A DNA stretch of 64,000 bases from assembly GCF_025290835.2 (NCBI RefSeq), contig NZ_JAOCQD020000002.1, positions 1,178,001-1,242,000 of the forward strand. The letters run 5' to 3'. The first letter of the stretch is position 1, and each line of letters begins with the position of its first letter. The notes below the pieces were generated by a model. The model did not search any database, was not told where the DNA came from, and worked only from the letters and a program-made list of their open reading frames with translations. Below are positions 57,252 to 64,000 of the stretch, piece by piece. The translations under genes were made by a program, and so were the position numbers. Source of the stretch: Aquabacterium sp. OR-4. GTDB lineage: Bacteria; Pseudomonadota; Gammaproteobacteria; Burkholderiales; Burkholderiaceae_C.

Positions 57252-58304
57252 TCACAGCACCGCGTTGAAGATGAAGCCCACGGCCAGGATGCCGGTGGCC
57301 ACCACGGCCACGAAGGTGGCGATCAGCCGCGGCTTGAGCACCTTGCGCAGGATGATCATCTCGGGCAGCGACAGCGCGATCACGCTCATCATGAAGGCCA
57401 GCACCGTGCCCAGCGCCGCCCCCTTGGCCAGCAGCGCCTGCACGATGGGGATGATGCCGGCGGCATTGGTGTACATCGGCACGCCCAGCAGCACCGCCAG
57501 CGGCACCGACCACCAGGCGTCCTTGCCCATGATGGCGGCCATGAAGTCCTGCGGCACCCAGCCGTGGATCACCGCGCCGATGGCGATGCCGGCCAGGATG
57601 TAGGGCCACACCCGGCCGACGATCTGGCGCACGTTGTCCAGGCCGGCGGCCATGCGCCCGGCCAGGGCCAGGTCGTCGTGGCCGGCGCTGGCGGGCACGC
57701 GCGGCATCTCGCGCACCCAGTCTTCCAGCTGCGCCTCCAGCTTCAGCCGGCCGATGATCCAGCCCGCGCCGATGGCCACCGCCAGGCCCAGGCCCAGGTA
57801 GAGCAGGGCGATCTTCCAGCCGAACAGGCCGAGCAGCAGGGCCAGCGCCACCTCGTTGACCATGGGTGCAGAGATCAGGAACGAGAAGGTCACGCCCAGC
57901 GGCACGCCGGCCTGCACAAAGCCGATGAACAGCGGCACCGCCGAGCAACTGCAAAAGGGCGTCACCACGCCCAGGCTGGCGGCCATCACGTTGGCCAGGC
58001 CCTCGCCACGGCCGGCCAGCAGCGCGCGCGTGCGCTCGGGCGTGAAAAACGAATTCACCATGCCCATCACGAACACCACCGCGGTGAGCAGCAGCAGCAC
58101 CTTGGGCGTGTCGTACAGAAAGAACTGCAGCGCACTGCCCAGGTGGCTATCGCGTGCCACCGGCAGCGCCGCCACCAGTGCCTCGGAGGCCGGGTTCAGC
58201 GCCCGGTACAGCAGCCACCAGGCCAGCGCCGCCAGCAGCAGCAGCGCACGCGGGTGCTGCTGCGCCATCTGCTGGGTACGACGGGACAAGGTGAGGGCGC
58301 TCAT
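57252..58304 (-). CDS. ArsP_1-type permease (DUF318 family)
   Basis: A 350-residue inner-membrane permease with about ten hydrophobic segments and the hallmark motif TPFCSCSAVPLFIGF, plus the second-half motif PMYTNAAGIIPI. This is the PF03773 (ArsP_1, formerly DUF318) family; ArsP members export trivalent organoarsenicals, and the paired cysteines could bind them. It forms a two-gene operon with the thioredoxin-like protein and is divergent from the second arsR gene, sharing the ATTCAA-N6-TTGAAT site. ATG 58304 is chosen; longer forms would cross the operator. Confidence 0.88.
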   Translation of the reverse strand: MSALTLSRRTQQMAQQHPRALLLLAALAWWLLYRALNPASEALVAALPVARDSHLGSALQFFLYDTPKVLLLLTAVVFVMGMVNSFFTPERTRALLAGRGEGLANVMAASLGVVTPFCSCSAVPLFIGFVQAGVPLGVTFSFLISAPMVNEVALALLLGLFGWKIALLYLGLGLAVAIGAGWIIGRLKLEAQLEDWVREMPRVPASAGHDDLALAGRMAAGLDNVRQIVGRVWPYILAGIAIGAVIHGWVPQDFMAAIMGKDAWWSVPLAVLLGVPMYTNAAGIIPIVQALLAKGAALGTVLAFMMSVIALSLPEMIILRKVLKPRLIATFVAVVATGILAVGFIFNAVL

Positions 58305-58378
58305 GCAGGGGTCTCCGTCCGGGGTTCCAGCTTGCGCCGTCAGCGGCCTCTGCGTACTGCGCTTGATCAAGTCCGTTG

Positions 58379-58396
58379 ATTCAACTATTATTGAAT
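58379..58396. promoter_or_regulatory. ArsR operator with perfect 6-base arms
   Basis: ATTCAA-N6-TTGAAT, a perfect inverted repeat ending two bases before the ATG of the second arsR gene at 58399. It lies between divergent arsR and permease genes, so ArsR could control both. Its sequence matches the site upstream of the GAPDH-arsJ operon at 52490-52508. Confidence 0.82.
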
Positions 58397-58398
58397 TC

Positions 58399-58728
58399 AT
58401 GGATCAAGCATCAGTCGTTCAAGCCCTGGCCGCGCTGGCCCACCCGGTGCGCCTGGAGGCCTTTCGCGCCCTGGTGGTGGCCGGCCATGAGGGCCTGGCC
58501 CAGAAGGCCCTGGCCGAGGCCGTGGGTGTGGGCCCCACCAACCTGGCCTTCCACCTCAAGGAGCTGGCCGCGGCCGGCCTGGTGACGCAGGCGCAGAACG
58601 GCCGCTTCGTGATCTACCGCGCTGGCTTCGAGCAGATGCGCGCGCTGCTGGGCTACCTCACCGACAACTGCTGCGCCGGCGCGCCGCGCGCGGCAGCCAC
58701 GCCGCCGTCTGGCACCTGCGGGTGCTGA
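58399..58728 (+). CDS. arsR: ArsR-family regulator 2
   Basis: A 109-residue ArsR/SmtB repressor. The winged helix is VVQALAALAHPVRLEAFRALV, AVGVGPTNLAFHLKELAAAGLV and GRFVIYRAGFE. Candidate As(III)-binding cysteines are Cys-Cys in DNCCAGAP and two in GTCGC at the very end. The start codon at 58399 sits at the edge of the operator 58379-58396, so repression would also block its own translation region. It is followed 27 bases later by the acetyltransferase-flavoprotein fusion gene. Confidence 0.92.
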   Translation: MDQASVVQALAALAHPVRLEAFRALVVAGHEGLAQKALAEAVGVGPTNLAFHLKELAAAGLVTQAQNGRFVIYRAGFEQMRALLGYLTDNCCAGAPRAAATPPSGTCGC

Positions 58729-58755
58729 CCCCCACCCATCCACCGAGGATCGACC

Positions 58756-60675
58756 ATGTCTTCCATCACGATGCGTCAGGCCCAGGCGGCCGACTGGCCC
58801 GCCGTTGAAGCCCTGTTGCGCGCCAACGGCCTGCCGCTGCAGGGCGCGCGCGAGCACCTCGCCACGTTCGTGCTGGCCCAGGCCGGGGGCGAGACGGTGG
58901 GCTGCGCGGGCGTGGAGCCGCGCGGCGAGGTGGCCTTGCTGCGCTCGGTGGCGGTGGCACCCGGGCTGCAGCGCCAGGGCATCGGCCGGCAGATGGTGGC
59001 GCTGCTGATGCAGGAGGCACGCCGCCGCGGCTTTGCGCAGATGGTGCTGCTGACCACCACCGCGCGGCGCTTCTTCGAGGAGCTTGGCTTCACGCTGGCC
59101 GACCGGGCCCAGGCGCCGGCGGCGCTGCAGCAGTCGGCCGAGTTCCAGGGCCTGTGCCCGGCCAGCGCCGACTACCTGCAGTTGATGCTGCAGCCGCCGG
59201 TGGCGGCCGATGCGCTGCAGGGCCTGCCGGTGGCCGTGCTGGGCGCCGGCCCGGTGGGCCTGGCCGCGGCGGCGCAGCTGCTGGCGCGCGGCCTGCCCTT
59301 CGTGATTTTGGAAGCGGCACCCCAGGTGGGCGCCAGCCTGCTGGACTACGGCCATGTGCGCCTGTTCTCGCCCTGGCGCTACAACATCGATCCGGTGATG
59401 GCCGCGCACCTGGCGCCCACCGGCTGGCAGGCGCCGCCGCCTGAGGCGCTGCCGTTGGCCGCCGAGGTGGTGCAGCAGGTGCTGGCCCCCTTTGCGCGCC
59501 TGCCGGAAGTGGCCGCGGCACTGCGCCTGTCCACGCGCGTGACCGCCATCACCCGCGAGGGCTTCGACAAGGTCAAGAGCGCCGGGCGCGACCACGCGCC
59601 TTTCGTGATCCGTGCGCTGCACGGGGGCCAGGCGCTGGAGATCCGCGCCCGCGCCGTGATCGACGCCACCGGCACCTGGCACCAGCCCAATCCGCTGGGC
59701 GCGGGCGGGCTGCCGGCCATCGGCGAGGCCGAGGCCGAGGCCGCCGCGCGCATCCGCTACGGCATTCCCGATGTGCTGGACACCGAGCGTGCGCGTTATG
59801 CCGGCAAGCACACGCTGGTGGTGGGCGCCGGCCACTCGGCCGCCCATGCGCTGCTTGACCTGGCCCGGCTGGCCACCCAGGCGCCCGGCACGCGCCTGGC
59901 CTGGGCCGTGCGCTCGCCCGCACTGACACGGGTGTTCGGCGGTGGCGCGGCCGATGCGCTGCCGGCGCGCGGCGCGCTGGGCACGGCGCTGCGGCAGCTG
60001 CGCGACAGCGGCGCGCTGGCCCTGCATGCCGGCCTGCGCATCACCCGCATCGAGCCCGGTGCCACCGGCACGCTGACCGTGCTGGGGGTGGATGCGCAAG
60101 GGCATGAGCAGCGGCTGGAGGGCATCGACGAGATCGTCTGCGCCACCGGCCAGCGGCCCGATCTGGGCCTGACCCGCGAACTGCGCGTGCGCCTCGACCC
60201 CTGGCTGGAATCCACCGAGGCCCTGGGCCCCTTGATCGACCCCAACCTGCACAGCTGTGGCACGGTGCGCCCGCATGGCCACCGCGAGCTGAGCCACCCC
60301 GAGCCCGGCCTGTACACCGTGGGCGTGAAGAGCTACGGCCGCGCGCCCACGTTCCTGATGGCCACCGGCTTTGAGCAGGCGCGCTCGGTGGTGGCGGCGC
60401 TGGCCGGCGACCTGCAGGCCGCCGACCGTGTGGAACTGAACCTGCCCGAGACCGGCGTGTGCAGCGTGAGCGGCGCCGACACCGAGGCGGCAGCGGGCGA
60501 GGCCTGCTGCGGCGGCCCGCCGGCCCGCGATGCCGCGGCCTGCTGCGTGCTGGACGAGCAGCGCAAGGCCGAGGGCGAAGCCGGCTGCGGGTGCGCCACG
60601 CCGGCGGCGGTGCCGGCATTGGCGTCGATCGTGGCCGCCCCCGTCCCGGCGCGTCGCAGCTCTGGCTGTTGCTGA
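58756..60675 (+). CDS. Acetyltransferase-flavoprotein fusion (ArsN2-like plus ArsO-like)
   Basis: A 639-residue two-enzyme fusion. Residues 1-145 form a GNAT acetyltransferase (acetyl-CoA motif VAVAPGLQRQGIGRQMV), like the ArsN2 proteins of ars clusters. From residue 158 a flavin-binding oxidoreductase follows: FAD motif VLGAGPVGLAAAA, NADP motif LVVGAGHSAAHALLDL, and a late CATGQRPDLG segment, resembling ArsO-type monooxygenases. The C-terminal 75 residues are cysteine-rich (ACCGG, ACCVLDE, GCGCATP, SSGCC) and may bind arsenic. The substrate is not known; an organoarsenical antibiotic is one possibility given ArsN family precedent. Confidence 0.83.
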   Translation: MSSITMRQAQAADWPAVEALLRANGLPLQGAREHLATFVLAQAGGETVGCAGVEPRGEVALLRSVAVAPGLQRQGIGRQMVALLMQEARRRGFAQMVLLTTTARRFFEELGFTLADRAQAPAALQQSAEFQGLCPASADYLQLMLQPPVAADALQGLPVAVLGAGPVGLAAAAQLLARGLPFVILEAAPQVGASLLDYGHVRLFSPWRYNIDPVMAAHLAPTGWQAPPPEALPLAAEVVQQVLAPFARLPEVAAALRLSTRVTAITREGFDKVKSAGRDHAPFVIRALHGGQALEIRARAVIDATGTWHQPNPLGAGGLPAIGEAEAEAAARIRYGIPDVLDTERARYAGKHTLVVGAGHSAAHALLDLARLATQAPGTRLAWAVRSPALTRVFGGGAADALPARGALGTALRQLRDSGALALHAGLRITRIEPGATGTLTVLGVDAQGHEQRLEGIDEIVCATGQRPDLGLTRELRVRLDPWLESTEALGPLIDPNLHSCGTVRPHGHRELSHPEPGLYTVGVKSYGRAPTFLMATGFEQARSVVAALAGDLQAADRVELNLPETGVCSVSGADTEAAAGEACCGGPPARDAAACCVLDEQRKAEGEAGCGCATPAAVPALASIVAAPVPARRSSGCC

Positions 60676-60708
60676 GCAGCGTGCGGCGCGGTCGCGCCGC
60701 ACGCTGCT
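60675..60708 (+). terminator. Strong GC hairpin after the ars island
   Basis: A perfect 15-base stem (60675-60689 pairing with 60694-60708) with a GGTC loop begins at the last base of the fusion gene's stop codon. No T-run follows directly. It can act on both strands, between the fusion gene and the convergent ferredoxin gene. The rest of the gap to 60823 shows no gene. Confidence 0.72.
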
Positions 60709-60823
60709 CGCTGATCATCGGTGGCAGTTTGCATAACGATCATCGTCGGGCTTTTGTGTGTACGGCCCAAGTAGCAATGTCCGCGTCCAGCCACCCGCAA
60801 GCGGTGGGTGTTGCAGGCCCGGA

Positions 60824-61204
60824 TCAGTGGCCCGGTGACCGCTCGGTGCAGTGCTCGGCCCCAGCGCCGTTGGTTGGCGCTGCCGAGTTCCGGCACACGC
60901 TCTTGCGCATCGGCCCCAGCACGGCCAGTCGGATGTCCGATCGTGGCGCCACGCGGCAAGCCAGCAGGCGGCCGTGGCGTTCGTCGTCTTCGCTGACATG
61001 GGCGCGGCTCATCACGCGGGTGGCCACCTCGCCCTGCAGGATGGCCACCTTGCACACGCCGCAGCCGCCGTTGCGGCAGCCCACCGGGATGCCCTTGCGG
61101 TTGAGCGCCACCATGCCTTCGAGCAGCGAGCGCGCGTCAGCACAGGCGAAGTGCTCGCCCGTGTCCTCGATCAGGACGTCAAATTTCTGCAAGCCGGTCT
61201 CCAT
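60824..61204 (-). CDS. xylT: Plant-type [2Fe-2S] ferredoxin (XylT/NahT-like)
   Basis: A 126-residue chloroplast-type ferredoxin. Cluster ligands are Cys43, Cys48 and Cys51 in GCRNGGCGVCKVAI and Cys83 in LLACRVAP. The spacing and the sequence VMSRAHVSEDDERHGRLLACRV match XylT/NahT/DmpQ ferredoxins, which reduce and thereby reactivate the oxidised iron of catechol 2,3-dioxygenase. The C-terminal 25 residues are extra. ATG 61204 is chosen just before the domain. In known plasmid operons the ferredoxin gene is directly upstream of the dioxygenase gene; here a divergent LysR gene lies between. Confidence 0.87.
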   Translation of the reverse strand: METGLQKFDVLIEDTGEHFACADARSLLEGMVALNRKGIPVGCRNGGCGVCKVAILQGEVATRVMSRAHVSEDDERHGRLLACRVAPRSDIRLAVLGPMRKSVCRNSAAPTNGAGAEHCTERSPGH

Positions 61205-61309
61205 GTGCGGGCGTACCGTGCGCGCCGCATCGTCGGTGTGTCGGGGGTGGTGGCATGTTGGCGGCGCTGCCGCGCGCTGTCCAATACCCTTGGGCGCTGC
61301 GGCGCGATA

Positions 61310-61341
61310 CCTGGGCTGCATGGCATGGCTTGCAGCCCAGG
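61310..61341. promoter_or_regulatory. Hairpin upstream of the ferredoxin gene
   Basis: An inverted repeat with perfect 11-base arms, 61310-61320 and 61331-61341, around a 10-base loop. It lies 40 bases after the LysR stop and 105 bases before the ferredoxin start on the minus strand, so it may terminate the LysR transcript or bind a regulator of the ferredoxin gene. No T-run follows. Confidence 0.5.
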
Positions 61342-61381
61342 GGTTTGCATGCGCGGTGGCCCGGAATGGCGTGTGGCCCGG

Positions 61382-62275
61382 CTACTGCAGCGCCGCCGCC
61401 TCGCGCCGCATCGAGGCCAGCAGCGACTGCAGGATCGGCGAGTCGTCGTCGTCGCGGTAGATGCAGCACAGGTCCACGCGCGAATCCGCGGGGTGGTGCA
61501 GCGGCCGGTAGGCAATGCCCGGCATGGCCATCGAGGTGGCCGACTGCGGCACCACCGTCACCGAGAAGCCCGTGGCCACCAGGGCCACGGCATGCACCAC
61601 ATCGCCCACCTCCTGCGCCACCTGCGGCGTGAAGCCGCAACTGCGGCACATCTCGTGCACACGGTCGATGAAGCTGGGCCGCGAGCCGGTGGGGTACAGC
61701 ACCAGCGGCACCTGCTCCAGCTCCTGCAGCGCGACCGCGGTGCGTGCGGTCAGCGGGCTGCCCGAGGGCAGGGCCACGTACAGCGGCTCGGTCAGCAGGG
61801 TCTCGCTCACCAGCCCGTCGATGGGCCGCATCAGCCGGTTGAAGGCCAGCGTGATGCGGCGCTGGCGTAAAGCGTCGATCTGCTCGTCCTTCACCATGTT
61901 GTGCAGGAAGATGCTGACCTCGGGATGCGCCTCGCGAAACGCCCGGATCAGCCGCGGAATGGCGCCAAAGATGCCCGAGCCGAAGATCGCCAGATCGACC
62001 CGCCCCAGCAGGCCCTGCGCAGCCTTGCTGCTGCGCTCGATGGCGCGCTCGGTCAGGCCCAGGATGTTGCGGGCATCGTCGTAGAACACGCGGCCGGCAT
62101 CGGTGAGCTCCACGCCGCGGTGGGTGCGGCGAAACAGCAGCACGCCCAGCTGCTCTTCCAGCTGCTGGATCTGGCGCGTGAGCGGCGGCTGCGAGATGTG
62201 CAGGCGCACGGCCGCACGGCCGATTTTTTTCTCTTCGGCAACGCACACGAAGTAGCGGAGATGGCGCAGATCCAC
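61382..62275 (-). CDS. LysR-family regulator of the meta-cleavage cluster
   Basis: A 297-residue LysR-type regulator (CatR/TfdT/AphT-like branch): VDLRHLRYFVCVAEEKKIGRAA, helix-turn-helix RLHISQPPLTRQIQQLEEQLG, and effector-domain segments VDLAIFGSGIFGAIPRLI and LVATGFSVTVVP. No ATG starts the conserved domain; GTG 62275 is used, as the upstream in-frame codons are not protein-like. It is divergent from the catechol 2,3-dioxygenase gene with 253 bases between, containing a TACCA-N2-TGGTA palindrome. Most likely it activates the dioxygenase gene in response to an aromatic intermediate. Confidence 0.87.
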   Translation of the reverse strand: MDLRHLRYFVCVAEEKKIGRAAVRLHISQPPLTRQIQQLEEQLGVLLFRRTHRGVELTDAGRVFYDDARNILGLTERAIERSSKAAQGLLGRVDLAIFGSGIFGAIPRLIRAFREAHPEVSIFLHNMVKDEQIDALRQRRITLAFNRLMRPIDGLVSETLLTEPLYVALPSGSPLTARTAVALQELEQVPLVLYPTGSRPSFIDRVHEMCRSCGFTPQVAQEVGDVVHAVALVATGFSVTVVPQSATSMAMPGIAYRPLHHPADSRVDLCCIYRDDDDSPILQSLLASMRREAAALQ

Positions 62276-62349
62276 GTCGATACGGCCGGCGCGGACGCGG
62301 CAGGGCGGGTGCAGGGCAGCGCCAAATTGTGGCCGAGCCGCGCCGCTGA

Positions 62350-62361
62350 TACCACTTGGTA
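62350..62361. promoter_or_regulatory. Possible LysR operator between regulator and dioxygenase genes
   Basis: A TACCA-N2-TGGTA palindrome in the divergent region 62276-62528, with a related GGTA element near 62391 and 62413. This could be the regulator's recognition site; position is roughly 75 bases upstream of the regulator start. Only a short dyad supports this. Confidence 0.45.
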
Positions 62362-62528
62362 GCAACCAGTAGCCGCAGCCATGCTTGCCGGGTATGGTCA
62401 ACCGGGCTTCGATGGTATTGGACGCCGGCCACACCGGCTGCCTACAGTGGCTGCACATTCAGCGCGGCGGCCACAGCGTCGTCCACAACCACCGCGCATC
62501 CAGCAGGCGACGACAGGAGACAAGAACC

Positions 62529-63464
62529 ATGGCAATGACAGGCGTGCTGCGCCCGGGACATGTGCAGATCCGGGTGCTCGACATGGGCGAGGCGGTGGCC
62601 TTCTACCGCGACGTACTGGGTCTCGAGGAGATGGGCCGCGATGCGAGCGGCCGCGTCTACCTGCGTGCCTGGGACGAGCGCGATCACCACAGCGTGGTGC
62701 TGCGCCAGGCCGACAGCGCGGGCATGGACTTCTTCGCCTTCAAGGTCGACAGCGAGGCCACGCTCGACAAGCTGGAGGCCGACCTGCGCGACCGCGGCCT
62801 GCGCACCTCGCGCCTGCCGGCCGGCGAGCTGATGGAAACCGGCGAGCGCGTGCGCTTCGAGATCCCCAGCGGCCACCAGATCGAGCTGTATGCCAAGAAG
62901 ACCTTTGCCGGCAGCGCGCTGGGCCAGAAGGACCCCAAGCCCTACAGCGCGCGCTTCGACCAGGGCATTGCGCCGATGCGCATGGACCACGCCCTGCTCT
63001 ACGGCCCCAACGTCGACCAGGTGCTGGAGATCTTCACCCAGGTGCTGGGCTTTCACCTGGCCGAGTACGTCACCCTGCCCGGCACCGATGTCAAGGGCGC
63101 GCTGTGGCTGGCCTGCTCGAACAAGGCGCATGACATCGCCTTTGTCGTGCACCCCGAGCCGGGCAAGCTGCACCATGTGTCGTTCTACATGGAGTCGATC
63201 GACCGCGTGTTCCGCGCCGCCGACATCATGAGCGCCAACGACATCAAGGTCGACATCGGCCCCACGCGCCACGGCATCACGCGCGGCGGCACCATCTATG
63301 CATGGGACCCGTCGGGCAACCGCTTCGAGACCTTCTCGGGCGGCAACTCGTCCTACCCCGACCTGCCGCCCATCGAATGGAGCTGGGAAGGCCTTGGCGA
63401 AGGCGGCGGCCTCGACGTGGCGCACCGCAAGATGCACGAGACCTTCCTGACCGTGGTGACCTGA
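62529..63464 (+). CDS. xylE: Catechol 2,3-dioxygenase (extradiol, XylE/NahH type)
   Basis: A 311-residue type I extradiol dioxygenase. The N-terminus GVLRPGHVQIRVLDMGEAV and the rest follow XylE closely. Iron ligands are His154 in MDHALLYG, His215 in KLHHVSFYME and Glu267 in NRFETFSGG; catalytic residues in the IGPTRHGIT segment are conserved. It opens catechols to 2-hydroxymuconic semialdehyde. ATG 62529 has AGGAG upstream. The next gene encodes a tautomerase. Further meta-pathway genes presumably lie beyond the window. Confidence 0.93.
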   Translation: MAMTGVLRPGHVQIRVLDMGEAVAFYRDVLGLEEMGRDASGRVYLRAWDERDHHSVVLRQADSAGMDFFAFKVDSEATLDKLEADLRDRGLRTSRLPAGELMETGERVRFEIPSGHQIELYAKKTFAGSALGQKDPKPYSARFDQGIAPMRMDHALLYGPNVDQVLEIFTQVLGFHLAEYVTLPGTDVKGALWLACSNKAHDIAFVVHPEPGKLHHVSFYMESIDRVFRAADIMSANDIKVDIGPTRHGITRGGTIYAWDPSGNRFETFSGGNSSYPDLPPIEWSWEGLGEGGGLDVAHRKMHETFLTVVT

Positions 63465-63534
63465 GCCCGGCGGCGCATCCCGCTGCTGCGCGGCTGAACC
63501 CGCTCCACCCCGGACCCCTTGCAAGGCTTCATTC

Positions 63535-63981
63535 ATGCCAGTCGCCAACATCCACGTGCTGGCCGGTCATCCCCGGCCGGTGCTCAAGCAGCTGCTGCGC
63601 GAGGCCTCGATGGCCTTTGCGCAGGCCATCGACGCACCGCCCGAACGCCTGCAGGTGTGGATCACCGAGGTCGACCCCGGGCTCTATGCCCTGGCCGGCG
63701 AGCCGGCCGACGAGGTGCTGGCGCGCGGCGTGCCACGCGCCGAGGCCGAGATCCCGCTGATCCGCATGGCGCTGATGGAAGGCCGGCCGGTGGCCACGCT
63801 GCACCGCGTGATGGCCGACCTGAGCGCCGCGGTGGCCCGCGTGCTGGGCGGCGACCCGCAGCGCGTGCGGGTGCAGATCGACCATGTGCACCCGGAGCGC
63901 TGGGCCATCGGCGGTGTGCCGGCCAGCCAGGCCCGCGCCGCCGAGCTGGCCCGGCGGGCACCCGCCGCCAGCGGCTCCTGA
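63535..63981 (+). CDS. Fused 4-oxalocrotonate tautomerase-like protein
   Basis: A 148-residue tautomerase-superfamily protein made of two consecutive 4-OT-like units. The first begins with the catalytic proline immediately after Met (MPVANIHVLAGHPRPVLKQL); the second begins EIPLIRMALMEGRPVATLHR, whose proline is internal and cannot act as a free N-terminus. Normal 4-OT is about 62 residues and hexameric; a fused form would make trimers. It probably isomerises 2-hydroxymuconate-type products downstream of the dioxygenase 70 bases upstream. The last 19 bases of the window hold nothing recognisable. Confidence 0.87.
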   Translation: MPVANIHVLAGHPRPVLKQLLREASMAFAQAIDAPPERLQVWITEVDPGLYALAGEPADEVLARGVPRAEAEIPLIRMALMEGRPVATLHRVMADLSAAVARVLGGDPQRVRVQIDHVHPERWAIGGVPASQARAAELARRAPAASGS

Positions 63982-64000
63982 ACCAGCTGGCATCTGACGT

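Overview
The window is very GC-rich (roughly 70 percent by eye), densely packed and rich in LysR-type regulators, TonB receptors and aromatic-degradation genes. Protein similarity recognised by eye (NagG/NagH, XylE-type dioxygenase, ArsJ cluster) points to a betaproteobacterium of the order Burkholderiales, probably an environmental degrader; this is an inference. I see no rRNA, tRNA, CRISPR array, prophage or insertion sequence.

Layout. 1-5220: the end of an aldehyde dehydrogenase, a CE4-type deacetylase, an exported alpha/beta hydrolase and an exported FAD amine oxidase on the minus strand, with a divergent MFS transporter. 5327-17644: a minus-strand block of envelope proteins, namely TonB receptor 2, a secreted beta-helix-like protein, an exported hot-dog-like protein, a second beta-helix-like paralogue, an HxlR regulator, an exported EF-hand/SnoaL protein, TonB receptor 1 and an SDR with a substituted catalytic tyrosine. 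17767-22464: an OmpR-type two-component pair, then MFS, ABM monooxygenase and SMP-30 lactonase. 22649-27809: a LysR regulator divergent from a fluoroacetate-dehalogenase-like enzyme, a second-copy type leuCD pair and another LysR. 27760-32520: a Ser/Thr kinase, an exported protein of unknown function and a divergent ECF sigma factor. 32599-47607: TonB receptor 3 and a ten-gene minus-strand catabolic operon (histidinol-dehydrogenase-family enzyme, SDRs, FAH, flavoproteins, extradiol-type VOC protein, Rieske protein, C-C hydrolase-like enzyme) next to a LysR gene.

47641-52417: small proteins, two LysR genes and nagGH (salicylate 5-hydroxylase oxygenase). 52557-60675: an arsenic island (GAPDH-arsJ-arsR-arsC-acr3, thioredoxin-like protein, ArsP_1-type permease, second arsR, and an acetyltransferase-flavoprotein fusion). 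60824-63981: the edge of a meta-cleavage cluster (ferredoxin, LysR, catechol 2,3-dioxygenase, fused tautomerase), cut by the window end.

The most interesting signal is regulatory. Four minus-strand promoters, those of the SMP-30 lactonase, TonB receptor 3, the histidinol-dehydrogenase-family gene and a small protein at 47.9 kb, share one module: a GATGC-N3-GCATC dyad, an AATCG box and a TAGCAT-like -10 hexamer at identical spacing. This ties together outer-membrane uptake, an MFS transporter, a lactonase and the ten-gene operon as one probable regulon for an unidentified substrate. The second candidate for an undescribed system is the block of exported proteins between the two TonB receptors at 6-17 kb.
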